A stretch of DNA of 64,000 nucleotides from Caulobacteraceae bacterium (lineage in GTDB: Bacteria > Pseudomonadota > Alphaproteobacteria > Caulobacterales > Caulobacteraceae), in the NCBI GenBank assembly GCA_027487945.1, contig JAIYCQ010000015.1, forward strand, positions 1-64,000. Reading direction: 5' to 3'. Shown here one piece after another: positions 35,000 to 43,821 of the stretch; the stretch's first letter is position 1; each line of letters starts with the position of its first letter. A program made the position numbers and the translations under genes. Under the pieces are notes generated by a model. The model saw only the letters and a list, made by a program, of their open reading frames with translations. It searched no databases and was not told where the DNA came from.

Positions 35000-36088
35000 T
35001 CAGCGCAAACCCCTAAGCAGGTCCATCCGGCGCATGGCCTTGCCGGGCAGCTCCGAAACCGGTCCCAGCGGCAGGGTCTCGGCCACCCGGCGCAGGCCGT
35101 AGGCCGCCTCGCGCAGCATCGCCGCGGCCGACAGGCCGCCGACGAAGCCGTGGCTGACCTCGACGGTGCGATTGGCCAGCTCCCGCTTGAACCGGTAGTC
35201 TCCGGCCCCCAGGTCGAGCCGGCTGTAGGGTACATCGTCCATCCAGCGCAGGATGTCCTGGAACAGCATCATCCCCGGCGAATAGCGGTCGAACGCCGGA
35301 TCATGTCCGATGATCCAGCTGTGCACCGTCGCCCCGCCCCGGATATCGAGCTGTGCGGCGGCCAGGGTCTCGCCGATATGCAGGGTGAACAGCACCCCGC
35401 CGAAGTCCGGGTCGCGGCTGGCGAACAGCTGCCGCACCAGCCGCAGCGGCCATCCGGCCTCGAACAGGTCGGTCTGGCCGGTCTCGCGCCAGGCGCGCTG
35501 TTTCCAGGCGACGAGCTGGTCGAGGTCCCCCTTGGCGCGGGAGAAGGCGGTGAAGCGCACCGGCCCGATCTCGCGCTCGACCTTGCGACGCTTCTTGTCG
35601 ATGTCTTTGAGCGCCGAGACCCCGGCCGCCCGACGCTCGGCGTCATAGGCCGCGTAGCCGCCCGAGACGTCGATGATGCGCGAGCGCTCCAGGCCCCTGG
35701 CATGCGGCGCGAAGGGGGTCTGCCCCTCCAGCATATGGCTGAAGTCGAGGCGGCCGACGCCCAGGGCCTGGACGATCTCGCGGGGGTCGATGGTCAGGCC
35801 CGGCTCGGCCACCAGCCCCTGGTAGTCGCACATCGGCGCCCCGGCGGGCATGGCCGCGAACGGGCCGACGCGGGCGGCGAGGAAGCCCTTCGGGTCGGCC
35901 ATGCCGCCCAGCACCGCCACGCGCACGCCCCGGTCGCCCGTGGACGGCCCTTGCGCCCGCGCCACGGCCCTCGGCCAGTAAGGGGACAGGAACGGCGTCT
36001 CCAGCGCCGGGTCCGCCGCCTGCATCGCCGCCCACCGCTCCACGGCATGGGCGGTAAGCTCCCAGGGCCTGACGACGTCGATCTGCAC
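35000..36088 (-). CDS. CelD/BcsL-type GNAT acetyltransferase (HfsK-like)
   Basis: 362 aa with a duplicated GNAT fold of the Acetyltransf_6 type: SALKDIDKKRRKVEREIGPV, LVAWKQRAWRETGQTDLFE, LAAAQLDIRGGATVHSWIIG, and YSPGMMLFQDILRWM with LDLGAGDYRFKRELA. Such enzymes acetylate polysaccharide precursors or exported polysaccharides. In Caulobacter the related HfsK acts on the holdfast; that identity here is my inference from family, length and lineage. First gene of the ilvA-FKBP group. Confidence 0.7.
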   Translation of the reverse strand: MQIDVVRPWELTAHAVERWAAMQAADPALETPFLSPYWPRAVARAQGPSTGDRGVRVAVLGGMADPKGFLAARVGPFAAMPAGAPMCDYQGLVAEPGLTIDPREIVQALGVGRLDFSHMLEGQTPFAPHARGLERSRIIDVSGGYAAYDAERRAAGVSALKDIDKKRRKVEREIGPVRFTAFSRAKGDLDQLVAWKQRAWRETGQTDLFEAGWPLRLVRQLFASRDPDFGGVLFTLHIGETLAAAQLDIRGGATVHSWIIGHDPAFDRYSPGMMLFQDILRWMDDVPYSRLDLGAGDYRFKRELANRTVEVSHGFVGGLSAAAMLREAAYGLRRVAETLPLGPVSELPGKAMRRMDLLRGLR

Positions 36089-36132
36089 GGCTGGCGGTTC
36101 CCCTGACCTTTCTGGTCGAACGCGAGGTTAGG

Positions 36133-36147
36133 CCGCAACGGTTGCGG
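36133..36147. promoter_or_regulatory. 15-bp palindrome in a divergent promoter region
   Basis: CCGCAAC-G-GTTGCGG, perfect 7-bp arms. It lies 45 bases upstream of the acetyltransferase gene and about 130 bases before the amidohydrolase gene. Candidate operator, regulator unknown. Confidence 0.4.
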
Positions 36148-36275
36148 GAGCGTTTAGACGAGGGCGGTCATCGCCACCGGATCGGGCGCCTCGCAGGGAT
36201 ATGCGGCAAAGCGCCGAAGGAGTGTTTGCGGACGCGCGTACCCGGCTAAGCTCACCGCTTCATCAGGGGATTCTC

Positions 36276-37541
36276 ATGCGTCTGACCGCCGCCATTGCAC
36301 TGACCGCTTCGCTGCTCGCAGGAGGGGCGCAGGCCAAGACCGTCGCGGTGACCGCCGCGCGGCTGCTGGATGTCTCGACGGGCAAGTACATCGAGAGCCC
36401 CATGGTGGTGATCACCAACGGCCGCATCACCGCCGTCGGACCGGCCGCCGCCATGACCATCCCGGCGGACGCCGAGCAGGTCGACCTGCCCGGCCAGACC
36501 CTGCTGCCCGGGCTGATCGACACCCATGTCCACCTCTCCTCCAGCCCGCTCTACGGCGGCTACACGGGACTGCGGTTCACCGACAGCTTCTGGGCGATCA
36601 TCGGCTCGGCCAACGCCACGGCGACCCTGAACGCCGGCTTCACGACCGTGCGGAACGTCGGGTCCGACTTCTACGCCGACGTGGGACTGATGCAGGCCAT
36701 CGACGAGGGCTTCTTCCCCGGGCCGCGCATCGTGCCGGCGGCCTACTCCATCGGCGCCACCGGCGGCCATTGCGACAGCACCTACCTTCCGCCGTCCGAG
36801 CAGTCCTTCTCTCCCGCCGTCGCCGACGGTCCCGAGGAGGGCCGCAAGATGGTGCGGCTGATGCACAAGTACGGCGCCAAGGTCGTGAAGATCTGCGCCA
36901 CCGGCGGGGTGTTCTCCAACGACGGCGTCGGGGTCCAGCAGCTGGCCGTCGACGAGATCCGCGCCATCGTGACCGAGGCCCACATGCTGGGCATGAAGGT
37001 CGCCGCCCACGCCCACGGGCCGGAAGGCATCCGCGCCGCCATCCTGGGCGGGGTCGACACCATAGAGCACGCGAGCCTGGTGGACGACGAGGGCATCAAG
37101 CTGGCCCTGAAGGCCGGGACCTTCTTCGGCATGGACATCTACAACACCGACTACACCCAGTCCGAGGGCAAGAAGAACGGCGTCCGTGACAGCGAGATCG
37201 CCAAGGACGCCGCCATCGGCGAGGCCCAGCGCCAGAACTTCTGCAAGTCCATCAAGGCCGGGGTGAAGCAGATCTACTCCACGGACGCCGGCATCTATCC
37301 GCACGGCGACAACGCCCGGCAGTTCGCTGTGATGGTGCGCTACTGCGCCACCCCGCTGCAGGCGATCCAGGCGGCCACGATCAACGCCGCCGTCGCCCTC
37401 GGCATGCCCGGCGACGTCGGTCAGGTCTCCGCCGGCCGCTGGGGCGACCTCATCGCCGTGAAGGGCGACCCCCTGGCCGACGTGACCGTGCTGGAGAAGG
37501 TGACCTTCGTGATGAAGGGCGGGGTGGTGGTTCGGCGGTAA
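36276..37541 (+). CDS. Secreted metal-dependent amidohydrolase (Xaa-Pro/Arg dipeptidase-like)
   Basis: About 421 aa with a signal peptide (LTAAIALTASLLAGGAQA, cleaved near residue 21). A TIM-barrel amidohydrolase: LLPGLIDTHVHLSSSP, the bridging Lys region AKVVKICATGGVF, AAHAHGPEGI, TIEHASLVDD and IYSTDAGIYPHGDN. The family includes imidazolonepropionase-like and Caulobacter-type dipeptidases that cleave Xaa-Pro, -Arg or -Lys. Substrate not readable. AGGGGA before the ATG at 36276 sets the start. Confidence 0.88.
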   Translation: MRLTAAIALTASLLAGGAQAKTVAVTAARLLDVSTGKYIESPMVVITNGRITAVGPAAAMTIPADAEQVDLPGQTLLPGLIDTHVHLSSSPLYGGYTGLRFTDSFWAIIGSANATATLNAGFTTVRNVGSDFYADVGLMQAIDEGFFPGPRIVPAAYSIGATGGHCDSTYLPPSEQSFSPAVADGPEEGRKMVRLMHKYGAKVVKICATGGVFSNDGVGVQQLAVDEIRAIVTEAHMLGMKVAAHAHGPEGIRAAILGGVDTIEHASLVDDEGIKLALKAGTFFGMDIYNTDYTQSEGKKNGVRDSEIAKDAAIGEAQRQNFCKSIKAGVKQIYSTDAGIYPHGDNARQFAVMVRYCATPLQAIQAATINAAVALGMPGDVGQVSAGRWGDLIAVKGDPLADVTVLEKVTFVMKGGVVVRR

Positions 37542-37545
37542 GAGA

Positions 37546-37696
37546 TCTCCCTCCCCGCATGGGGAGGGTGGTCGCGAAGCGACCGGGTGGGGCAAAGGTG
37601 AGCGAAGGTCGGCGCTGACCGGCGCGCAGGCGTCGCCCCACCCGTCTCGCCTCGCCTTCGGCTCGCCGATCCACCCTCCCCATGCGGGGAGGGAGA
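37546..37696. repeat. Inverted-repeat element, family B copy 1 (151 bp)
   Basis: The 26-bp ends (37546-37571 and 37671-37696) are perfect inverted copies, starting TCTCCCTCCCCGCATGGGGA. Inside lie GGTGGTCGCGAAGCGACC and the matching GGGTGGGGC/GCCCCACCC pair. It fills the gap between the converging amidohydrolase and engB genes, where it could act as a bidirectional terminator. Confidence 0.85.
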
Positions 37697-37700
37697 AGGG

Positions 37701-38339
37701 TCAAACCTCACACGCCGCCTTGGCTTCAGCGCGCAGTTCGGGGATGCCCGCGCCCTTTTCCGCCGACGTCGCCAGCACGCGCGGGAAGGAGGCCGGGCGC
37801 TTGCGGATGGCCTCCTGGGTGCGGGCGACGACGGCTTCGACCTCCTCGGCCTTCAGCTTGTCGGCCTTGGTCAGCACGATCTGGTAGCTGACCGCCGCCG
37901 TATCGAGCGCGTCGAGCGCCTCGGTGTCGACAGCCTTGAGCCCGTGGCGGGCGTCGATCAGCAGGTAGACCCGCTTGAGGTTGGGGCGACCGCGCAGGTA
38001 GGCCCGGCCCAGGTCCTGGAACTTGTTGGCCACGCCGCGCGACACCCGCGCGAAGCCGTAGCCGGGCAGGTCGACCAGCCGCAGCTGGTCGTCGAGGTTG
38101 AAGAAGTTGATCTCCCGCGTCCGGCCCGGCTCGTTCGAGGCGCGCGCCAGGTACTTCTGGCCGACCAGGGCGTTGATCAGGCTCGACTTGCCGACGTTGG
38201 AGCGGCCGGCGAAGGCCACCTCCGGCAGGTCCGGCCCGGGCAGGCCGTCCATCTTCACCGCCCCCATCATGAAGGCGACCGGATGGGCGAAGAGGACGCG
38301 GGCGGCCTCCAGCTCCTCGTCGGTGAAGGACGCGGTCAA
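37701..38339 (-). CDS. engB: Ribosome biogenesis GTP-binding protein EngB (YsxC/YihA)
   Basis: Essential GTPase for 50S subunit assembly. About 212 aa: G1 [19 protein letters not shown]3 [16 protein letters not shown]4 [10 protein letters not shown]5 [10 protein letters not shown] chose the TTG at 38339, which overlaps the yidC stop as TTGA (38336-38339), giving [17 protein letters not shown]. The frame also stays open far upstream inside yidC, but that part is not EngB-like. Confidence 0.94.
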   Translation of the reverse strand: MTASFTDEELEAARVLFAHPVAFMMGAVKMDGLPGPDLPEVAFAGRSNVGKSSLINALVGQKYLARASNEPGRTREINFFNLDDQLRLVDLPGYGFARVSRGVANKFQDLGRAYLRGRPNLKRVYLLIDARHGLKAVDTEALDALDTAAVSYQIVLTKADKLKAEEVEAVVARTQEAIRKRPASFPRVLATSAEKGAGIPELRAEAKAACEV

Positions 38340-40189
38340 ACCGCGGCCTTCGGCTGGCCGCGCAGCTTGGCGATGAAGTCGTCGATGGGGTTCTCGACCT
38401 GGAACTTCCGCATGTTGATGTACTGCTGGAAGATCGAGAACACGTTCGAGAAGGTCCAGTACAGCAGCAGGCCCGCCGGGAAGCCGGCCATGATGAAGGT
38501 GAACATGATCGGCATCAGCTGGAAGATGCGCTGCTGCATGGGATCGGGCGCCGGCGGGTTCATCGCCGTCGTCAGCCACATGGTGAAGCCGTAGAGCAGC
38601 GGCAGGAAGCCCAGGTGCACCAGCGCCGCCACGCCGCCGATGAACGGCGTCGAGGCCACGTCCCAGGGGATCAGGCCGAACAGGTTCAGGATCGTGTAGG
38701 GGTCGGGCGCCGACAGGTCCTTGATGTAGCCGAAGAAGGGCGCGTGACGCATCTCGATGGTCACCGACAGCACCTTGTAGAAGGCCAGGAAGATCGGGAT
38801 CTGCAGCAGGATGGGCAGGCAGCCGGCGACCGGATTGACCTTCTCCCGCTGGTACAGGGCCATGGTCTCCTGCTGCAGCTTGGTCGGGTCTTCCTTGTAG
38901 CGGGCCCGGATCTCCTCCATCGGCTTCTGGAGCTTCTTCATCCGCGTCATGGACTCGTAGCTCTTCTGAGCGAGCGGGAAGAGCAGCAGCCGCACGATCA
39001 GGGTCACCGCCAGGATGGCGACGCCGAAGTTGCCGACCAGGCCGAAGATGAACTCGAGGGCCTGGAAGAAGGGCCGGGTGAAGAACCACAGCATCCCCCA
39101 GTCGACGGCCTTGTCGAGATCGGGGATCGGCTGTCCGCCGGTCTTGCCCTTCTCGTAGGCCTGCAGGTCCTGGACGACCTTGGCGCCGGCGTAGACCCGG
39201 GTGGTCTCGCTGATCGCGCCGCCCGGGGCGATGGTGTGCAGGCTGCCGGCGTAGTTGGCGTTGTAGGAGTCGACGTCGCCAATCTTCGGCGCGGCGAACT
39301 GTGCGACGATCTTCTCGTCCTGGTCGGGCACCACGGCCGCCAGCCAGTACATGTCGGTGATGCCGAGCCAGCCGCCGTCGGAGGTGTAGCTCGCGGCGAT
39401 GCGCTTGGCGGCGTCGCCCGAGGAGGCGGCGCGCTCGGCCGCTTCCTGGCCCTTCTTCAGCCAGGGCTTGAACTTCAGCAGACGCAGCTCGGCGCCCTTG
39501 CCGTCGTCCGACAGGATGCCGACGGCGCCCTCGTGGACGTTCTGGCCCTTGCCATGATGCGGCGCGAGACCCTGGCGCAGGATGGAGGCGTAGGGGGCCA
39601 CCTGGACCGGCGCGCCGGTGGTGTTGCGCACCGTGTCGGTGACGGTGAACATAAAGCGGTCGTCGACCGTCATCACCCGGGTGAAGGTCAGGCCGTTGGC
39701 GCCGGCGTAGGTCAGCTCGATCGGCTTGCCCGGCGACAGCACATCGCCCTTGGTCAGGGTCCAGACCGACTGGTTGGTCGGCAGGCCCGGCAGGTTCTGG
39801 CCCACCCAGCCGATGTCGGTGAAGAAGGCGTGGGCCGTGCCCTCGGGGCGGAACAGCTCGACCATCGGCGAGCCCTTGGCCAGGGTCTCGCGGTAGCCCT
39901 TGAGGTAGAGGTCGTCCAGGCGCGCGCCCTGCAGACGGATCGAGCCCTTCAGGGTCGGGGTGTCGACCTGGACGCGCGGGCTGGCCGCCGCCGCCACGTC
40001 ACGGGACAGGATGACCGGGGCGGCGGGCGCGCCGGGCGCGGTGGCGGTCTGTTCTGCGACCGCCTTGGCGCGCTGCTCAGCGAGCCGCTTCTTGTTGGCC
40101 GGATCCAGCACGAAGAACTGGTAGGCCGTCAGCAGGATGACGGCGATGACGACGAACACGAACGTGTTGCGGGTGTCATTCTGTTGCAT
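38336..40189 (-). CDS. yidC: Membrane protein insertase YidC
   Basis: Inserts and folds inner-membrane proteins alone or with SecYEG. 617 aa: N-terminal helix ([20 protein letters not shown]), a large periplasmic domain (residues 60-370), then the five-helix core with [20 protein letters not shown] and cytoplasmic [20 protein letters not shown], and [19 protein letters not shown]. It ends PKAAV. It lies 8 bases after rnpA, as is usual. Confidence 0.97.
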   Translation of the reverse strand: MQQNDTRNTFVFVVIAVILLTAYQFFVLDPANKKRLAEQRAKAVAEQTATAPGAPAAPVILSRDVAAAASPRVQVDTPTLKGSIRLQGARLDDLYLKGYRETLAKGSPMVELFRPEGTAHAFFTDIGWVGQNLPGLPTNQSVWTLTKGDVLSPGKPIELTYAGANGLTFTRVMTVDDRFMFTVTDTVRNTTGAPVQVAPYASILRQGLAPHHGKGQNVHEGAVGILSDDGKGAELRLLKFKPWLKKGQEAAERAASSGDAAKRIAASYTSDGGWLGITDMYWLAAVVPDQDEKIVAQFAAPKIGDVDSYNANYAGSLHTIAPGGAISETTRVYAGAKVVQDLQAYEKGKTGGQPIPDLDKAVDWGMLWFFTRPFFQALEFIFGLVGNFGVAILAVTLIVRLLLFPLAQKSYESMTRMKKLQKPMEEIRARYKEDPTKLQQETMALYQREKVNPVAGCLPILLQIPIFLAFYKVLSVTIEMRHAPFFGYIKDLSAPDPYTILNLFGLIPWDVASTPFIGGVAALVHLGFLPLLYGFTMWLTTAMNPPAPDPMQQRIFQLMPIMFTFIMAGFPAGLLLYWTFSNVFSIFQQYINMRKFQVENPIDDFIAKLRGQPKAAV

Positions 40190-40197
40190 GAAGCGGG

Positions 40198-40602
40198 CTA
40201 ACCGGAACGGGAGGGATCGGAGGCGGCGCCGGACGGCGAAGGCACGGTGTCGGGATCGGTCGCGAGCCTTATCAGCGCGCTTTTCACATCGTCAAGGAGA
40301 CGGTCCCAGGGCCGGGCCGCCGTGCCGCCCCGGGCGATGAACACATAGTCGCTGCCCGGGACGCCGTGGACGGGCAGAAGGGCCCGCGCGGCCTCGCGCA
40401 GGCGGCGTTTGCAGCGGTTGCGCACGACCGCGCCGCCCACCCGTTTGGTGGCTGTGAAGCCGGAGCGGATCAGGGGGTCGTCGTCGGCGCGGTCGCGGCG
40501 CTGGATGACCACCGCGCCATGGGACCGGAAACGCGCTTGAGCGGCCAGGAGAAACTCCGGCCGCTTGCGCATACGTTCGATTGTCGGCTGTTGGTCCAAC
40601 AT
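40198..40602 (-). CDS. rnpA: Ribonuclease P protein component
   Basis: Protein cofactor of RNase P, which matures tRNA 5' ends. 134 aa, with the central RNR motif VVRNRCKRRLREAARALLP and preceding FTATKRVGGAV. Starts are possible at 40602 (MLDQQPTIERM) and 40572 (MRKRPEF). Between rpmH (48 bases) and yidC. Confidence 0.94.
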   Translation of the reverse strand: MLDQQPTIERMRKRPEFLLAAQARFRSHGAVVIQRRDRADDDPLIRSGFTATKRVGGAVVRNRCKRRLREAARALLPVHGVPGSDYVFIARGGTAARPWDRLLDDVKSALIRLATDPDTVPSPSGAASDPSRSG

Positions 40603-40650
40603 CGTCCCGGCCCCGTCGTCAGAAGGAGATAGGGACGCGCCTGTCGCTTG

Positions 40651-40788
40651 TTAGGCGGTCAGACGCTTGCGGCCTTTGGCGCGGCGACGGGCGACGATCT
40701 TGGCGCCGTTCTTGGTCGACATCCGCAGCCGGAAGCCGTGACGGCGCTTGCGCACGAGACGCGAGGGCTGAAAGGTCCGCTTGCTCAC
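40651..40788 (-). CDS. rpmH: 50S ribosomal protein L34
   Basis: A 45-residue basic protein of the large subunit. Translation from the GTG at 40788 gives [20 protein letters not shown], then [20 protein letters not shown] and LTA, matching L34 throughout. GGAG lies 8 bases upstream of the GTG. First gene of rpmH-rnpA-yidC-engB. Confidence 0.97.
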   Translation of the reverse strand: MSKRTFQPSRLVRKRRHGFRLRMSTKNGAKIVARRRAKGRKRLTA

Positions 40789-40851
40789 GGGATAGCTCCG
40801 AATTCTAAAGGTCTAGGCGCGCCAGGCTGGGCCCGTCGCGGTGAGCGCGGG

Positions 40852-40880
40852 GAGATACGGGAAGGTCGGGGGTGAGTCAA
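40852..40880 (-). promoter_or_regulatory. Sigma-70 type promoter of rpmH-rnpA-yidC-engB
   Basis: On the minus strand TTGACT (40875-40880), 17 bases, then TATCTC (40852-40857), 64 bases upstream of the rpmH GTG. A second -10-like TAGAAT lies nearer the gene. Confidence 0.65.
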
Positions 40881-40889
40881 CCCAAGCCC

Positions 40890-41873
40890 TTACAGATCCG
40901 GCCGGATGATCGCCTTGCCGACCACCTGGCGGTCTGCGAGCAGGTCGAAGGCCTCGCGCCAGCGGTCCAGCGGCAGCTCGGCGTGCACGCGGGGCTTGAT
41001 GACGCCCTCGTCGGCCAGGCGCCAGACGGCCTCGGCGTTCTCGCGGCCGCGCTCGGGGAACTGGCGGCCGTACTCGCCGGCCCGTACGCCCATGACCGAG
41101 AACCCCTTGATCAGCGGCATGTTGACCGAGACGGTCGGGATGCGGCCCGAGGTGAAGCCGATGACCAGCAGCCGGCCGTCGAAGGCGATGCAGCGGGTGC
41201 TCTCGTCGAAGATGTCGCCGCCGACCGGATCGTAGATGACGTCCGCCCCGCGCCCGCCGGTGATCTCCTTGACCCGCTCGCGGAAACCGCCGGTGACATT
41301 GACCGTGGCGTCGGGCGCGTACTCGGCCGCGACGAGGGCCAGCTTCTCGTCCGAGGCGGAGGCGGCGATCACCTTGCAGCCCAGCGCCCTGGCCAGATCC
41401 ACGCAGGCCAGGCCCACGCCCCCGGCCGCGCCATGGACCAGCACCCACTCGCCCGGCTCGACCCGCGCCCGCCGGACCAGCGCCACGTAAGCGGTCAGGT
41501 AGGCGGCGCCATAGGCCGCGGCCTGGGCGAAGCTGAGCCGCGCCGGCCTGGGCTTCAGGCCGCGCGGATCCATCACCGCGTACTCGGCGAACCCGCCGGT
41601 CTTGGCCCCGCCGACCACTGCGTCGCCGACGCTCCAGCCGGTCACGCCCTCGCCCAGGGCCGCGATCTCCCCGGAAAGGTCCAGGCCTGGCGTGAACGGC
41701 AGCGGCGGCTTGAACTGATATTCCCCCTTCGTCATCAAGAGGTCGGGGAAGTTGACGCTTGCGGCCCGCACGCGGACGAGCACCTGGCCCGGACCGGCGG
41801 TCGGCGTCGGGACGTCACGGACATGGGTCCCGGCGAAGTTCTCGCCCAGCTCTTCGACGACCAGCGCGCGCAT
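40890..41873 (-). CDS. NADPH:quinone oxidoreductase family protein (zinc-free MDR)
   Basis: 327 aa medium-chain dehydrogenase/reductase without zinc ligands: N-terminal MRALVVEELGENFAGTHV, SVNFPDLLMTKGEYQFKPPL, PFTPGLDLSGEIAALGEG, and the NADPH loop VLVHGAAGGVGLACVDLA. It ends QVVGKAIIRPDL. Such enzymes reduce quinones or enones. I chose the ATG at 41873; the open frame extends upstream into a repeat. The 3' neighbour is rpmH. Confidence 0.9.
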   Translation of the reverse strand: MRALVVEELGENFAGTHVRDVPTPTAGPGQVLVRVRAASVNFPDLLMTKGEYQFKPPLPFTPGLDLSGEIAALGEGVTGWSVGDAVVGGAKTGGFAEYAVMDPRGLKPRPARLSFAQAAAYGAAYLTAYVALVRRARVEPGEWVLVHGAAGGVGLACVDLARALGCKVIAASASDEKLALVAAEYAPDATVNVTGGFRERVKEITGGRGADVIYDPVGGDIFDESTRCIAFDGRLLVIGFTSGRIPTVSVNMPLIKGFSVMGVRAGEYGRQFPERGRENAEAVWRLADEGVIKPRVHAELPLDRWREAFDLLADRQVVGKAIIRPDL

Positions 41874-41936
41874 TGTCTTCACTCCGTTGCGAGAGGGATT
41901 CTGGAGCGCTTCCGTCAGGGGAGTCATCCGGAATTG

Positions 41937-42075
41937 CTCCCTCCCCTTTGTGGGGAGGGACAGGCCGCGAAGCGGCCAGGGTGGGGCACGACGGCGCCAA
42001 TCTGTGAGTATCCGGGTAGCGTTCTGGTTCCCCACCCGGTCCCTTCGGGACCACCCTCCCCACAAGGGGAGGGAG
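41937..42075. repeat. Inverted-repeat element, family B copy 2 (139 bp)
   Basis: Left end CTCCCTCCCCTTTGTGGGGA (41937 on, 23 bp); the right end (42054-42075) is its inverse with one A missing. Inner parts GGCCGCGAAGCGGCC and CCCACCCGGTCCC resemble the copy at 37546-37696. It lies between the quinone reductase and esterase genes, both minus strand. Confidence 0.8.
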
Positions 42076-42084
42076 AGTAAAGCC

Positions 42085-43131
42085 CTACCCCAGCTTGCCC
42101 TCGTAGGCCTGACGGACGAAGCCGGCGATCTCGCGGCAGGCGGTGTCGGCGGTGGGGACGGCGCCGGTGAAGGCGGTGAATCCGTGGGCCAGGCTGTCGT
42201 AACAGCGGTAGACGACCGGCGCGCCCGCGTCCTTCAGGCGCTTGGCGTAGCACTCGCCCTGGTCGACCAGCGGGTCGAATCCGGCGGTCGCCACCACGGC
42301 GGGGGCGAGACCGGAGAGGTCCTCGGTCTTGATCGGCGACAGCCGCGGGTCGGCCGGATCGGCGTCGGGGCCGATGTAGTGGCCCATGAACCAGGTCATG
42401 GTGTCGGTCGACAGCGGATAGGCGTCACCGAACGTGGTCATCGACTGGGTCTCGCTGGCCGCGTCCACCGCCGGGTAGATCAGGAGCTGCAACGCCGGCT
42501 GCGGCTCGCCGGCCCGCTTCATCTCCTGGGCCACGACAGCGGCGAAGTTGCCGCCCATCGAATCGCCGCCGATCGCGGCCACGCCCTCTGGCGCGCCGAA
42601 CCGGGCGGCGTTGTCCCGGCCCCAGCGATAGGCGGCCAGCACGTCCTCCAGCCCCCCGGGGAAGCGGGTCTCCGGGGCCAGGCGGTAGTCCACCGACAGC
42701 ACCGCGCAGCGGGCGATGCGGGCCAGGATCTGGCAGAAGACGTCACTGGTCTCCAGGTCGCCGATCACCCCGCCGCCGAAATGGGCGAAGACCATCAGCG
42801 GCGCGGCGCTGTCCTGCTCCGCCGGACGGTAGGCGCGCAGCTTCAGCGGGCCGCCGGGACCATCGATGGTCAGGTTTTCGGTCCGGACGCCGGGCTCCGG
42901 CTTGCCGGCCATGGCCGCCAGTCCGCCGGCGCTGGCCGCCCGGGCATCCTCCGGCGTCAGGGACGACATCGCGGGCATCCGGCGCGCGCCGGCGGTCAGG
43001 AACTGGAAGCGGGGGTCCAGGGTGCGGCCGCCCTGATAGACGACCCCGCCGCCTGACATCGCGCGCAGCACCGGGGAAGGCAGCGACAGAAGCAGCTTCA
43101 GGATCGCCTTCTGAACCGCGGGATCGGCCAT
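42085..43131 (-). CDS. Alpha/beta hydrolase, hormone-sensitive lipase family
   Basis: Probable carboxylesterase of 348 aa. The oxyanion motif reads HFGGGVIGDL (a variant of HGGG with Phe inserted), the nucleophile elbow is IGGDSMGGNFAA, the acid is in ATAGFDPLVDQGE and the His in SLAHGFTAF. No signal peptide, so cytoplasmic. It is followed upstream by a TetR gene 12 bases away on the same strand, which may control it. Confidence 0.9.
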   Translation of the reverse strand: MADPAVQKAILKLLLSLPSPVLRAMSGGGVVYQGGRTLDPRFQFLTAGARRMPAMSSLTPEDARAASAGGLAAMAGKPEPGVRTENLTIDGPGGPLKLRAYRPAEQDSAAPLMVFAHFGGGVIGDLETSDVFCQILARIARCAVLSVDYRLAPETRFPGGLEDVLAAYRWGRDNAARFGAPEGVAAIGGDSMGGNFAAVVAQEMKRAGEPQPALQLLIYPAVDAASETQSMTTFGDAYPLSTDTMTWFMGHYIGPDADPADPRLSPIKTEDLSGLAPAVVATAGFDPLVDQGECYAKRLKDAGAPVVYRCYDSLAHGFTAFTGAVPTADTACREIAGFVRQAYEGKLG

Positions 43132-43143
43132 GGTGATCTCCGG

Positions 43144-43767
43144 TCAGGTCGAAAGGCGGGGGAGGGCGGGGATGCCGCCCATGATCAGCTTTACGGCGAA
43201 GTCCGCGGCGGCGGCGGTGTCCACCGGCCGTCGCTCCAGCATCTTGTCGCCGACCTGGCGGGCGACCGCGATACAGGCGGCGGCAAGGTAGTCGGCGTCC
43301 ACACGGGGCGCGGCGTCGTGTTCCATGGCCTGCAGGAAGGCGTCGCGCACCTCCTCGAAGACCCGCTCCATCTCCGGCGTCTGCACCGGCATATGCGGAT
43401 GTTTCTCGCCCGCCGGCCGATGGGCCTGCCAGGTCTCGTGCTCTTCGGCCATGAAGTCGAAATAGGCGACGATCGCCGCGCGCAGATAGCCCTCGAAGGT
43501 GTTCGAGGCCTCCCAGCAGGCGCGCAGGATGGGTCGGAAGCGGGCCGCGCCGTCGTCGGCCAGGGCCTCGAAGACCTCATCCAGCGACCGGAAGTAGTTG
43601 TAGAAGGTGCCGGAGGCGAGGCCGGTGCGGCGGATGATGTCCCGCACCGTCGCCGACTCGTGGCCGAGCTCGGCGAACACCTCGCGCGCGGCGTCGAGAA
43701 TGGCGCGGCGGTTGGCGAGCTTGGTCTGCTCGCGCTTGCCCGCCGAAAGAAGAACAACCTGACTCAT
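43144..43767 (-). CDS. TetR/AcrR family transcriptional regulator
   Basis: 207 aa. The N-terminal HTH spans about residues 18-65: RRAILDAAREVFAELGHESA, TVRDIIRRTGLASGTFYNYF, RSLDEVFEAL. The C-terminal ligand domain is unlike any I can name. Upstream of the esterase gene with a 12-base gap, so both are probably one unit under its own control. Confidence 0.9.
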   Translation of the reverse strand: MSQVVLLSAGKREQTKLANRRAILDAAREVFAELGHESATVRDIIRRTGLASGTFYNYFRSLDEVFEALADDGAARFRPILRACWEASNTFEGYLRAAIVAYFDFMAEEHETWQAHRPAGEKHPHMPVQTPEMERVFEEVRDAFLQAMEHDAAPRVDADYLAAACIAVARQVGDKMLERRPVDTAAAADFAVKLIMGGIPALPRLST

Positions 43768-43821
43768 CGCCGCAAGGCTATCAGGTCGAACGCCCCGGCG
43801 GGAAGTGCGACGTAGAGACCT

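Noticed and set aside
37701..39089. Single frame suggesting an N-terminally extended EngB
   Set aside because: The N-terminal part is an out-of-frame reading of yidC; EngB homology begins at the TTG at 38339.
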